DNA of 64,000 nucleotides, from NCBI RefSeq assembly GCF_000013645.1, contig NC_007952.1, forward strand, positions 2,852,001 through 2,916,000. Reading direction: 5' to 3'. How positions within the stretch are numbered: position 1 is the stretch's first letter; every line of letters starts with the position of its first letter. Position numbers and translations under genes: made by a program. The DNA comes from Paraburkholderia xenovorans LB400. Its GTDB lineage: Bacteria > Pseudomonadota > Gammaproteobacteria > Burkholderiales > Burkholderiaceae. Under the pieces are notes generated by a model. The model did no database searches. It was not told the DNA's origin and worked only from the letters and a program-made list of their open reading frames with translations. This document shows, in pieces, positions 1 through 8,217 of this stretch.

Positions 1-471
1 CGCCTTGTTCAGCTTGCCGCGCAGATCGAACAGTTGCGCGACGAAACCGCCCGCCGAGTTGATCGCCACATAACTGGCGACGAACGCCAGCGCGGCCTGA
101 TTGCCGGCGATCACCGGTTCGATCGCGGCGCGCGGAATGAACAGCAACTCGGTTTTCGCCGACGCCCGCACCGACGCTTCGTGAACATAGGCGCGCAACA
201 TCGCGATATCGGCGAAGATCTCGCCCGATTTGCGCACCCCCATGCTGGTTTCCTTGCCGTGCTCCTCCGTGAAAATTCGCACGGAGCCCGAGCGAACCAC
301 GTATAGCCCGTCGGCCGTCTCACCCGCGGAGCAGACCGTTTCGCCGAACGAATAGAAGCGCGCTTGCGCATAGTCGGCAAGGCGCTCGATCTCGTCGCGC
401 GAAAACGGCGAAAGAATTTCCACCGAGGTCAGAAACTCGGCTGCGGAAGGCGCGGTCTGGGGTGCATCCAT
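1..471 (-). CDS. Cyclic-nucleotide-binding domain protein, N-terminal part (gene runs off left edge)
   Basis: Only the first 157 codons are in the window. After the start at 471 the translation has a Crp-type cNMP-binding fold (about residues 14-130), with the glycine-rich turn around GETADGLYVVRSG and the GEIFADIAML stretch where the phosphate-binding cassette lies. It is the last visible gene of a leftward set encoding HlyD, a parvulin-like isomerase and a NodT factor. In related systems, notably cyanobacterial microcin-type loci, a cNMP domain is fused to a C39 peptidase/ABC exporter beside HlyD and an isomerase. I therefore infer this is the exporter ATPase that also cleaves the Gly-Gly leaders. 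The peptidase and ATPase parts cannot be seen, so a stand-alone Crp-like regulator remains possible. Confidence 0.7.
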   Translation of the reverse strand, partial: MDAPQTAPSAAEFLTSVEILSPFSRDEIERLADYAQARFYSFGETVCSAGETADGLYVVRSGSVRIFTEEHGKETSMGVRKSGEIFADIAMLRAYVHEASVRASAKTELLFIPRAAIEPVIAGNQAALAFVASYVAINSAGGFVAQLFDLRGKLNKA

Positions 472-538
472 GTGCTTGCGGACCTCGAATCGGCGTGTCG
501 TGGCGTTGTTTCAATGCGGCGTGCGGCGCGCGACGGGG

Positions 539-1291
539 CTAACGCGCTTCGATCACGTGTTCCTGCGCGCGTGCGATCAGCCAGCTTTCGCGCAGCAGCC
601 GTCTGACTTCTGCGGCTACGTCGGCGTCCAGCGTCGCGGGATATTTGGCCGTGACGGCGAAAATCTCGAAGCATGAGCGATCCGCCGATGGAAAGGGCCC
701 CAGCAGGTCGCCCACCGCCGCGTTGAAAATCTTCGCTTCAATATCGGGCTTCAACGAGCCGCGCAGCACCTTGCCGATCACGCCGCCCGCCTCGCGCGTG
801 TCCGCAATCGAGTGCTCGCGCGCCATGTCGGCGAAACTGTCGGGATCGTCGTGCAGATACGAAATCATTTCCTTCGCCTTGCCCTCGCTGTCGAGCACGA
901 TATGACTCACCTCGATCGCGTCGAACTTCGGCGAATTCAGCGCGAAGTAATCCTTGATCGCAGCCTCGTTGCCGATCTCGTCGAGCATCTTCTCCTGATA
1001 CAGCCCGTCGGTAATGAAAGCCTCGAACTCGTCGAGACTGACGTTGAGCGCGTCGAGGTACTGATTCATATCCGTCGCGCGATGCAAGCCGCGCACGCGG
1101 CGGAATTGATCGGCGCGTTGCTGGATTTCGTCGGCGCTCACGGTTATGCCCTGCTTCTTCGCCGCGTGAACCGTGAGCTTGTCGCGCACGATCTGCTCGA
1201 TCAGGCTTTCGAACTGGCCGGTCAGTTTCAGAAGACGAATGAACTCGCCCACGTCCACGACTTCGTCATCGATTCGCACTATCGCGGTCAT
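539..1291 (-). CDS. SurA/parvulin-type peptidyl-prolyl isomerase without signal peptide
   Basis: This 250-residue protein has an N-terminal SurA-like helical part (about 1-110) and a PpiC/parvulin rotamase part (about 125-220), where VSHIVLDSEGKA and the AGGVIGKVLRG stretch match the family. No signal peptide or membrane segment is visible, so it probably acts in the cytoplasm rather than as a periplasmic chaperone. It lies between the HlyD adaptor (38 bp upstream) and the cNMP/exporter gene (67 bp downstream). Isomerases in this position accompany peptide exporters in cyanobacterial bacteriocin-type loci, which suggests a role in keeping the peptide substrates export-competent. The start at 1291 has a good AGGAG 9 bases upstream. 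Confidence 0.85.
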   Translation of the reverse strand: MTAIVRIDDEVVDVGEFIRLLKLTGQFESLIEQIVRDKLTVHAAKKQGITVSADEIQQRADQFRRVRGLHRATDMNQYLDALNVSLDEFEAFITDGLYQEKMLDEIGNEAAIKDYFALNSPKFDAIEVSHIVLDSEGKAKEMISYLHDDPDSFADMAREHSIADTREAGGVIGKVLRGSLKPDIEAKIFNAAVGDLLGPFPSADRSCFEIFAVTAKYPATLDADVAAEVRRLLRESWLIARAQEHVIEAR

Positions 1292-1328
1292 TTCATCCGC
1301 TCCTTTAATTGACGTGTGATCCGCGCGG

Positions 1329-2702
1329 TCAACCCGCCACCTGCCTGAACGGATCGAGACCCAGGTCGATCAGGCGGCGCTCGCGCACCACGATCTCGGC
1401 GCTTGCCGTCATGCCGTAGCGCAACGGATAGCGCGTGTCGGCAATCTGGTAGTAATCCTTGTCGAGCGTGACGCGGCCTTCGTAGACCGGCTGCTTGTCC
1501 GTCGACGACGGCTTGGTGGCCGGCGAAATATAGGCCAGCGTGCCGTTGATCAGCCCATAGCGCTGATAGGGAAACGCATTGAATTTCAGCTTGACCGGCA
1601 GGCCTTCGTGCAGGAAAGCCCGATCGTGTTCGGCAATTTCTATTTTCAGCACGGGCCGTGCGTCTTTCGGCGCAATGCCGCCGAGCGGCGCGTTCGCCTG
1701 AATCTTGTCGCCGCGCTGCGTCGACGTCACGTCGGTAATGACGCCCGAAACCGGCGCGAGGATCAGCAGAAAATTGTCCTTGTCGATATTCTCGAAGCGA
1801 ATCCGCGCGGCCGCCTCGGACACCAGCCGCGCGCTTTGCAGTTGCAGGCGCAACTTGTCTTCCGCGTCGGTAATGTCGCGCACCGCCGAATCGTATTGAA
1901 GCTGCAGGTCGGTGGTCTGCTGGCCACTGGTTTCCAATTGCGCATTCGCCTGTGCGTATTCGTGGCTCAGGCGGAAATCCAGCTCCGCGAGTTTTGATTG
2001 CGCGACACGGTACGCGTTATCCGCTTCCATCGCCGCAGTGCGTTTCTGCTCCACCTGCAATTCGGCGATACCGCCTCCGCCCGGCTGCGCGAACAGCCGC
2101 GAATAGCGGTCCAATTCCTGACGTGCCGCTTCACGCGTGCGACGGGCATTGTCGAGCACGCTGCGCGCTTCGTCGAGTTCGGCTTTCTGCCCTTCCGCCA
2201 GTTTGGTCGTGCCTTCGGAGACGCGATTTTCGTGCTGGCGTGCTTCCACCTCCATCTGCGCCTTGAGCGCGGCCGCCTTACGCTCCATCAGCGCTTTCTT
2301 CTCGGGGAACTGCTTCCAGTCGCGCTCGGCGTCTTCCAGCTTGAGTTGCGCTTGCAATGCATTGCTGGCGGCCTCGATCGCACCGCGCGCATTCAACCGC
2401 GCCAGCACATCGCCTTTCGATACGGGTTGCCCCTCGGCGATATACAGATCGGCAAGCTCGCCGTCGATCGGCGCATAGATCCGGCGCACCTCCGATTCCG
2501 GCGACAGGGTGCCTTGCGCGCTGACGATCACATCCGCACGCCCCACGAACGACCACAACAGGCCGACCACGACCAGCGCGACCATCGCCCAGATCAGCGC
2601 GCGCGCAATCCTCACCGGCTCCGCCGTGAGAATCGCAATGCCCTCGACGCTGTGATCTTCCAGCGCCTCCGACAACGGTCTAGGGTGACTGTCGCGCTTC
2701 AC
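1329..2702 (-). CDS. HlyD-family periplasmic adaptor of a type I secretion system
   Basis: The 457-residue product has a short cytoplasmic N-terminus, one membrane helix (about 32-54), a split biotinyl/lipoyl-like half motif (APIDGELADLYIAEGQPVSKGD), a long coiled-coil hairpin (about 110-290), the second lipoyl half (LILAPVSGVITDV) and a C-terminal beta domain (FNAFPYQRYGLINGTL, ending in RYGMTASAEIVV). This is the usual order for adaptors that bridge an inner-membrane ABC exporter to an outer-membrane channel. The gene starts with GTG and overlaps the end of the FHA gene by 23 bases, so the two are probably translationally coupled. The outer-membrane partner (NodT-like) is encoded two genes upstream. 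The cargo is inferred to be the Gly-Gly peptides encoded nearby. Confidence 0.93.
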   Translation of the reverse strand: MKRDSHPRPLSEALEDHSVEGIAILTAEPVRIARALIWAMVALVVVGLLWSFVGRADVIVSAQGTLSPESEVRRIYAPIDGELADLYIAEGQPVSKGDVLARLNARGAIEAASNALQAQLKLEDAERDWKQFPEKKALMERKAAALKAQMEVEARQHENRVSEGTTKLAEGQKAELDEARSVLDNARRTREAARQELDRYSRLFAQPGGGGIAELQVEQKRTAAMEADNAYRVAQSKLAELDFRLSHEYAQANAQLETSGQQTTDLQLQYDSAVRDITDAEDKLRLQLQSARLVSEAAARIRFENIDKDNFLLILAPVSGVITDVTSTQRGDKIQANAPLGGIAPKDARPVLKIEIAEHDRAFLHEGLPVKLKFNAFPYQRYGLINGTLAYISPATKPSSTDKQPVYEGRVTLDKDYYQIADTRYPLRYGMTASAEIVVRERRLIDLGLDPFRQVAG

Positions 2703-5262
2703 TCTGCTCGCCTCCGATCAATGCCAGCTTCGCTTTCAGAAGCCCGGGATCCAGCACCATGCGCAGTTCCGTCAGCGAACGGCGCTGCAAATTCGCTTCG
2801 GCTTCGATATCCGCAAGCAGACGGTCGAAGTCGGCGGGATGATCGGCCTTCAGTTGCGTGTAGATGCGCATGCCCTGTTGCGCCGACGTTTGCGCATCGG
2901 AAAGCAGACGCGCCTCGCTGCGAAATCCCGATGAAATACCGCCTTCGAGACGTTGCGTGCCGCCGATCGATCCACCGGCGCGATATTGTTTCCACAGACT
3001 CTGCGCGCGCAACAGCAGATCTTGCGCACGCGCCAGTGCCTTGTCGTGCAACGCGGCTACGTCTTTCTGGATCGACTGCAGGAACCACACGTCCGTTGCC
3101 GGATCGAGGCTCGCGTAGAACGACAGCAGGCGCTGGTCGTAATCCTTGTCGCCGCGCGTCTTTTGCAGATTCGCGTATTGATCGAGAAGGGCTTTCTTGC
3201 GCACCAGTTCGGTGGCGAGCACATCGGACCACGGCCCGGCGGGCATGGCCCGCAAACCTGCCAGCGCCTGCTGTGAGTCGCCGCGCTGCCATGCCGCCGT
3301 CACCGCGTCGTGGCGCGCAATCACATCAGCGGAAGGCAAACGGCTGGCCGCCAGTTGTTGAAACTGCGCCTGAAAAGGCGGCGTGCCGAAATGCACCGAT
3401 TTCAGCATGGCGAGCAACGGCGCCAATTGCCGGCTCAGCGCGGCATTCAGCAGGTCCGTGTATTGGCGCAAATCCTGACGCACCCGGTCAATGCCAGCGA
3501 GACGCGGATAGCGCTGCGCGTAATCGTCGAGCACGGGCGGCAGCGCGTCGGGTTTGTCGCGCGCCAGTTCGGTGCGAATCGTCCCGTTCAGGCGATCGAT
3601 CGCGGCGAGGTAGACCGAGTCGTCGCTTTCGAGTTTGCGCAGATGGCTCAGCGCCTGCGCATAAGGGTCGGCGAATACGGGTACATAGGAAGCGATGCGG
3701 TCGAGCGCGCGCTGGTGACTCTTCGCGTCGTCTTCCCAGCGTTGCAGGAGGTTGCCGATCGTGCCCTCGTCCGTGTACATGCGAATCGGCGCATCCATGC
3801 CGCCGCGTCCCGCCACGAAGCGCTCCAGATCACCGACCCATTGCAATTCGCCAATCAGCGACGCCGCATCCGCATTGTTCGCGCTCAACGACTTCATTTC
3901 TTTGAGCAGTGCATCGGCCTGATCGAACTGTGCCTTTTCCAGCGCGTTCAGCCAGTCGGGGAGTTTCGCCTTCAACAACGCCTCACTCGCGAGCGCGCTG
4001 ACTTTCGTGTCCGCGGGATGGCTCGCCAGATAACCCGTTGCCGTGGCCACCGCACTGCTGTAATCGCCGCTGGCCAGCAGGTTCTTCAACTCGCGCTCCG
4101 ACGAACCACGCATATATAGCGTCGATGCAATTGCAATCAGCGCCACCACGCCGACGCCGCCCCAAATCGCAATGCGCCGCACGCTCGCGCGATCGCCGAT
4201 CGCAAAGGCCTTGCCGAGTTCGCCCGCGACCAGACGCCAACGGCGCGGCCTGCGTTTCGCCGCTCCCGCATGTGCGGCTCCGTTCGCACCGTTCGCACCG
4301 TTTGTCCCGTTCGCTCTTTTTTCCGTACCTGTCGGCGTATCGCGTTTCGCATGCGCGGAAATAGGCTGCGCCGCCTCGTTGACTTCGTCTTCGCGCTGCA
4401 AGCCGGGATCGACGCAAAAGATATCGAGGAAGGAATGCGCGGCGCCGACGAACGTGGTCTTGTCGGGATCGGCCGCTTCGGCGGCGGCCGGATTGAGGAA
4501 TAGCTGGGTCACGGTGGGCTCGACTTCAGGGGGCTTCTGCAGCGTCACCCTGTAGACGAAGTGATCTCCGCCAAATGCAACGACGTCTCCCTCTACGAGC
4601 GGCAGCGCGGATTCGTCCAGCCGCTTTCCGCCGACGAATGTGCCGTTGGTGCTGCCCAGATCTTCGACGTAAAGCTCGCCGCCCTTCAGAAAGATATGCG
4701 CGTGACGCCGCGAAATGTAATTGACCTGATGCGGATAGCGGTCCTTGTAGCGCGAAAACACGTCGTCCGACTTGCTGACAAGAAACGGAAACGCCTGCAC
4801 CTCGATGGGTTGCAGGCCGAGGTCGTCCCGCTGCGGCACCAGCAGCAGTCCCGGCGGGATGGGCGAGCCGGCGGCCGCGACGATACGCGCGCGCGGCTCG
4901 ATGCTGACCCGGTAGCAGAGTTCGCCGCCAAAGCACAGTTCATCGCCGGCGCGCACGCGTGCCGGTGTTTGCCGCACCGCGACGCCATTCACCGTCGTGC
5001 CGTTCTTGCTGCCGAGATCGGCCACGTACACCGCGCCGTGTTCCGTGAAAATCCGCGCATGACGGCGCGACAGACGGGCGATCTGTTCCGCCGGATAGTC
5101 GGTAAAGGGTGCCTCGCTGCGCCCGATTGCGAACAGGTTGTCGACGATCCGGATGGCGTAGAGCGCGGGACGTTGCGCGGACGCAGCCGGCGACAACACC
5201 ACGTCGAACGCAGCGTCTTCAGTCGCGCGCATCTCAGCAATCGGAGCTTCGCCGGCGGCCAT
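2680..5262 (-). CDS. Membrane protein with two FHA domains and a TPR-like periplasmic region
   Basis: In this 860-residue protein two forkhead-associated phosphothreonine-binding domains are clear: FHA1 about 45-120 (SRRHARIF, LGSKNGTTVNG) and FHA2 about 160-240 (SRRHAHIF, LGSTNGTFVGG). Both keep the S-R-R-H and N-G core residues. An Ala/Gly/Asn-rich linker (315-335) and a basic patch lead to one membrane helix (364-384), then a roughly 475-residue helical repeat region. The FHA domains would face the cytoplasm, ready to bind proteins phosphorylated by the kinase at 11123-13264. Its position inside the export set suggests it regulates or scaffolds the exporter. The start at 5262 has only a weak ribosome site and lies 13 bases after a small upstream ORF. 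Confidence 0.88.
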   Translation of the reverse strand: MAAGEAPIAEMRATEDAAFDVVLSPAASAQRPALYAIRIVDNLFAIGRSEAPFTDYPAEQIARLSRRHARIFTEHGAVYVADLGSKNGTTVNGVAVRQTPARVRAGDELCFGGELCYRVSIEPRARIVAAAGSPIPPGLLLVPQRDDLGLQPIEVQAFPFLVSKSDDVFSRYKDRYPHQVNYISRRHAHIFLKGGELYVEDLGSTNGTFVGGKRLDESALPLVEGDVVAFGGDHFVYRVTLQKPPEVEPTVTQLFLNPAAAEAADPDKTTFVGAAHSFLDIFCVDPGLQREDEVNEAAQPISAHAKRDTPTGTEKRANGTNGANGANGAAHAGAAKRRPRRWRLVAGELGKAFAIGDRASVRRIAIWGGVGVVALIAIASTLYMRGSSERELKNLLASGDYSSAVATATGYLASHPADTKVSALASEALLKAKLPDWLNALEKAQFDQADALLKEMKSLSANNADAASLIGELQWVGDLERFVAGRGGMDAPIRMYTDEGTIGNLLQRWEDDAKSHQRALDRIASYVPVFADPYAQALSHLRKLESDDSVYLAAIDRLNGTIRTELARDKPDALPPVLDDYAQRYPRLAGIDRVRQDLRQYTDLLNAALSRQLAPLLAMLKSVHFGTPPFQAQFQQLAASRLPSADVIARHDAVTAAWQRGDSQQALAGLRAMPAGPWSDVLATELVRKKALLDQYANLQKTRGDKDYDQRLLSFYASLDPATDVWFLQSIQKDVAALHDKALARAQDLLLRAQSLWKQYRAGGSIGGTQRLEGGISSGFRSEARLLSDAQTSAQQGMRIYTQLKADHPADFDRLLADIEAEANLQRRSLTELRMVLDPGLLKAKLALIGGEQSEARQSP

Positions 5263-5275
5263 TTTATCTGGATCA

Positions 5276-5362
5276 CTAAGCGTTTACCCGTTGCGCCGGA
5301 TGCGCAGCGGAAACGGGACGAAGGACTACGGCGGAAAGATATTGTTCGAGTGAGCCGTGCAT
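5276..5362 (-). CDS. Possible 28-residue upstream ORF before the FHA gene
   Basis: A short frame starting at 5362 encodes 28 residues (begins MHGSLEQYL, ends QRVNA) and stops 13 bases before the FHA start. It has an AAGGAG ribosome site 7 bases upstream of its ATG, better than that of the FHA gene, and lies just downstream of a strong sigma-70-like promoter. It may be a leader peptide whose translation is coupled to the FHA gene. No homologue is recognised, and a chance ORF in a 5' leader is a real alternative. Confidence 0.35.
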   Translation of the reverse strand: MHGSLEQYLSAVVLRPVSAAHPAQRVNA

Positions 5363-5379
5363 GAGCGGGCTCCTTAAAG

Positions 5380-5407
5380 ATTGTAAGTCACGCATGGCGA
5401 GTGTCAA
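5380..5407 (-). promoter_or_regulatory. Sigma-70-type promoter for the FHA-HlyD-isomerase-exporter genes
   Basis: Read leftward, the strand carries TTGACA (5407-5402) and TACAAT (5385-5380) with 16 bases between them, a near-consensus housekeeping promoter. It would drive the FHA gene and those downstream independently of the sigma-54 promoter in front of the first peptide gene. Confidence 0.6.
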
Positions 5408-5491
5408 TTTTCCGATCGTCGGTTATGAAGGCAACGGGTGCGTCAGATACAGCCGAAATACCCCCTGCCGCGCGCCACGTTGCGGATTAGC

Positions 5492-6946
5492 TCAGTGTTC
5501 CTTTACTTCTGCCTGAACATTGACGCTCGGCCAGCCGCCGCCCAGCGCCTTATAAAGCAGCACCGTGTCGGACAGAATCTGCTGATGGTTGGCAAGCAGT
5601 TCCTGCTGCGCATCCAGCAAGGTCCGCTCGGTTTCGAAGACCTCCAGTTGCGACACCACGCCGAGCCGCAATTGCGACTGGATCTGGTCCGCCACGATTT
5701 GCAACCGCGACACCTCCTGCTGCAACTCCACGCGCTGTTGCTTGTGCGAATTCACATTGACGAGTGCGTTTTCCACTTCCTCGAACGCGCCCATCACCGC
5801 CACGCGATATTGCTGTTCGGCGACCGTCGACTGCGCTTGCGTGACTTTCACATGCGCCCGCACGCCGGGATCGAGCAGCGGGATGTTGATGCTGGGCATG
5901 AAGCCGTACGTGAACGATTTCAGCAGATCGGTCAGCGCGAAACTCGCTGTGCCGCCGTGCCCTGTCAGGCTGATACTCGGCAGTTGGGCAAGCTTGGCTT
6001 GGCCCACAAGGTCGTAGGCCTCCAGCACCCTGAACTCGGCGGCCACCACGTCGGGGCGCCGCGCCAGCAGTTGCGCGGGCAGGCCATCTGGCACGGGCGG
6101 CAGTTGCACGCGCTGCTGCAAATGCCCCTTGGGCATCTGGAACTCGCCCGCCGGCACGCCGATCAGCGTGCACAGCGCGTTGTTGGCGAGCGCGCGCGAA
6201 CGGCGCAGATCGAGCAACTGATTGGTCAGGCGGTTGATCTCCGCCTGCTGGCGCAATACCTGCGTTTGCGGCACGAGGCCGTTGCGGCGCTGGCCGTCGT
6301 AAATCGTGAGGATCTGGCGGTTCGTTTCGAGTGTTTTCTGCTGCTGCTCGATCTGGTCGTCGAATTGCAGAATCTGGAAATAGGTGCTGGAAACATTCGA
6401 TACCAGTTCGAGGTAACCGGCGCGCCAGTCGGCCTCGCTGGCGTGAAATTCCGCCTTTTGCGCCTGCACGCCTTTTTCGACTTTGCCCCAGATATCGATA
6501 TCCCAGTTCACCTGCGTCGCCACGTTGTACTGCCTGGCGAAGGTTTGATGCGTGGTCTTTTCGAAATCGGCGCCGGCACCGAGATCCATCGTCGGCAACG
6601 CGCCCGCTTTGGCTTCGCCAATCTGCGTGCCGGCCACGTCGATACGCGCGGCCAGCACCTTGATATCGAAGTTGCCGGCAATCGCTTTGGCGATCAGCGT
6701 GTCGAGATAGGGATCGTGGAAGCCTTTCCACCAGTCGGGTTCGATCGTCGCGGCGGCGGATACGGGTGCGCCCTTCTGATCCGACCAGGACGCCTTGGCT
6801 GGCGTGTCGGGACGCTTGTAGTCGGGCATGCTGACATCGATACAGGCCGACAGCGAGAGCACGCACGCCGTAACCGCGCAAACGCAGCGCAGCGCCGAGG
6901 TCTTGCGGAACAGGCGCTGACGAACTGATGAAGGCAACGCTGACAC
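5492..6946 (-). CDS. NodT/OprM-family outer-membrane efflux lipoprotein
   Basis: The 484-residue product begins with a lipoprotein signal ending in the lipobox L-S-A-C (Cys35). It then shows the two repeated outer-membrane efflux halves of the TolC/OprM/NodT fold, with typical stretches such as WWKGFHDPYLDTLI, LLARRPDVVAAEFRV and VSQLEVFETERTLLDAQ. It forms a trimeric outer-membrane and periplasmic channel. Within this locus it is the natural partner of the HlyD adaptor and the truncated exporter gene, completing a tripartite type I machine. The start is GTG at 6946 with GGAG 7 bases upstream. It follows the first peptide gene (224 bp gap with a hairpin) and may share its transcript. Confidence 0.93.
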   Translation of the reverse strand: MSALPSSVRQRLFRKTSALRCVCAVTACVLSLSACIDVSMPDYKRPDTPAKASWSDQKGAPVSAAATIEPDWWKGFHDPYLDTLIAKAIAGNFDIKVLAARIDVAGTQIGEAKAGALPTMDLGAGADFEKTTHQTFARQYNVATQVNWDIDIWGKVEKGVQAQKAEFHASEADWRAGYLELVSNVSSTYFQILQFDDQIEQQQKTLETNRQILTIYDGQRRNGLVPQTQVLRQQAEINRLTNQLLDLRRSRALANNALCTLIGVPAGEFQMPKGHLQQRVQLPPVPDGLPAQLLARRPDVVAAEFRVLEAYDLVGQAKLAQLPSISLTGHGGTASFALTDLLKSFTYGFMPSINIPLLDPGVRAHVKVTQAQSTVAEQQYRVAVMGAFEEVENALVNVNSHKQQRVELQQEVSRLQIVADQIQSQLRLGVVSQLEVFETERTLLDAQQELLANHQQILSDTVLLYKALGGGWPSVNVQAEVKEH

Positions 6947-7131
6947 GATGGTCTCCGATGACGCCCACTTCGTTGCACGAGGAGAACGCGCCCTTCAAGT
7001 AAAGCATCTCCGGCGCAGCTTCACCATCGAAGCAATGCGGGAAGATCGGCGCGGGAATCGGGCGGTGACGCGGGGGTCGCGTGGAAAGAACGATTGGCTG
7101 CGAAATCTTTTTCACGAGCAGGCTTCGGGAG

Positions 7132-7157
7132 CCGCGGAGGCACCAGGGCCTCCGCGG
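7132..7157 (-). terminator. Hairpin just downstream of peptide gene 1
   Basis: Perfect 9-bp arms CCGCGGAGG/CCTCCGCGG with an 8-base loop lie 13 bases after the peptide stop codon. There is no U-run immediately after it, so it is more likely an attenuator or mRNA-stabilising stem. It would lower expression of the NodT gene relative to the peptide. Confidence 0.45.
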
Positions 7158-7170
7158 CGGCCTGCGCCGT

Positions 7171-7452
7171 TCAGTGCACGCTGATGTTGTTGCTTGCGTT
7201 CACGTGCGGATCGATCGTGGTCGTGACGCCGGCGACGAACGCTGCGTTGTTGCCATTGGCGTTCTGGATGTCCATCTGCGTGTTGATCAGCTGGGTGGCG
7301 TTGACAGTCTTGCTGTTGTTCGGCGCGTACACCGGCATGAAGTTGAAGTACGACGACGACGGATGGAAGCCCGTTCCGCCGCGCACGGCGCTCATGGCCT
7401 TGCTGTCGAGTTGTTCGGTGATGGACAGGTCCTTGATGGTCAGCGTGTTCAT
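7171..7452 (-). CDS. Double-glycine-leader secreted peptide 1 (Asn-rich)
   Basis: The 93-residue product has a 26-residue leader ending in A-V-R-G-G and a 67-residue core rich in Asn, Ser, Thr and Ala with no Cys. The leader is nearly the same as in the peptides at 13680 and 26930. It matches the general plan of C39-peptidase substrates (hydrophobic positions at about -4, -7 and -12, Gly-Gly at -2/-1). The start at 7452 is fixed by AGGAG 8 bases upstream and by the conservation of CCAGGAGATT before the ATG in all three copies. A longer upstream reading to 7524 has no ribosome site. It sits directly upstream of the export genes, behind a sigma-54 promoter. The cargo role is inferred; a RiPP precursor is less likely because no modification enzyme is visible. 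Confidence 0.85.
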   Translation of the reverse strand: MNTLTIKDLSITEQLDSKAMSAVRGGTGFHPSSSYFNFMPVYAPNNSKTVNATQLINTQMDIQNANGNNAAFVAGVTTTIDPHVNASNNISVH

Positions 7453-7497
7453 GGTAAATCTCCTGGAAGGGAATACTGCACAGTTTGCGGTTGGGTT

Positions 7498-7516
7498 CGA
7501 GCAACTTGTCTGCTCG
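7498..7516 (-). promoter_or_regulatory. 5'-leader hairpin of peptide gene 1
   Basis: Arms CGAGCA/TGCTCG with a 7-base loop lie at the predicted transcription start of the sigma-54 promoter. The same stem and loop sequence recurs before the peptides at 13680 and 26930, and a related one occurs before the peptide at 15035. It probably stabilises the mRNA or controls its translation. Confidence 0.6.
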
Positions 7517-7527
7517 AGTGTCACTAA

Positions 7528-7544
7528 TGCATGGGCTGTGCCAG
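7528..7544 (-). promoter_or_regulatory. Sigma-54 (RpoN) promoter of peptide gene 1
   Basis: Read leftward the sequence is CTGGCACAGCCCATGCA: GG, exactly 10 bases, GC, in the TGGCAC-N5-TGC pattern of -24/-12 promoters. It lies 75 bases before the ATG. The same element is kept upstream of the two duplicated cassettes although the surrounding DNA has diverged. Confidence 0.85.
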
Positions 7545-7735
7545 AGTTGCTTTCCTATCCTAAGAAATTCTCCGGAGCGCTGTAGATAAAGGGTTACACG
7601 GTTGGCGGGCGGACGGATCTGAAACGGAGCGGTCAAACGCCGCGCGGAAGATGGTGGATCGCAGCCAACAAACCGCGCGAAGCTGTTGGTTGCGGCGTAA
7701 CACCGGGACGCTGGAGCGTCACGCCGCGCGTTGCG

Positions 7736-8170
7736 TCATCGCGCAATGACGGTGATCTTCTTCGAGTACACCGGCGGATTGTGCGGGACATGCATGTCGT
7801 CGCCCATCAACAGCTGCAACGTGTGCTTGCCTGGCGGAAGTTGAATCATGGTCTCTGTTTCGCCCGCGCCGAAATGCAGATGATTGCGATCGGACGGAAT
7901 CTCCTGATCCATTGGCGGCAAGTCAGTGTCGATCAGCAAATGATGGTGGCCGGTGTTCGGATACTTGACGCCCTTGGGCGCCACGCCCATGTATCGCAGG
8001 CCGAACCACACCTTGAATGGCTTGTTGGCCGGTACGACCTGGCCGTCGTTGGGATAGCCGATATACGCATAGGCGCCCGCCGGTGCCGGTGTCGTACCCG
8101 CAATGGCGCCATTCGGCGAAGCCCATGCCGCCGAGATGGCGAGCGCCGCGACCGCGATGATCTTGTACAT
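7736..8170 (-). CDS. Exported DUF4399 protein
   Basis: This 144-residue protein has a signal peptide (about 1-24) and a DUF4399 domain with the hallmark H-H-H-L-L-I-D-T, SDRNHLHFGAGETE and LPPGKHTLQLLMGD stretches. It is predicted periplasmic or secreted; its biochemical role is not known to me. The start at 8170 has GGAGAG upstream, while a longer reading into the intergenic region is unsupported. It forms a tandem pair with a paralogue 47 bases upstream, and they are probably co-transcribed leftward. Their position inside the peptide-export/kinase island is notable but may be incidental. Confidence 0.88.
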   Translation of the reverse strand: MYKIIAVAALAISAAWASPNGAIAGTTPAPAGAYAYIGYPNDGQVVPANKPFKVWFGLRYMGVAPKGVKYPNTGHHHLLIDTDLPPMDQEIPSDRNHLHFGAGETETMIQLPPGKHTLQLLMGDDMHVPHNPPVYSKKITVIAR

Positions 8171-8217
8171 GAAGGTCTCTCCGTTCTCACGGACCCGCTT
8201 TGGACGAACGGATCGCG

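Noticed and set aside
1998..3905. 635-residue open frame on the plus strand
   Set aside because: It is antisense to the HlyD and FHA genes, Arg/Ala-rich with no domain; a high-G+C shadow.
5438..6928. 496-residue open frame opposite the NodT gene
   Set aside because: Composition (His/Arg/Gln-rich) and lack of a ribosome site mark it as the reverse of a well-supported efflux gene.
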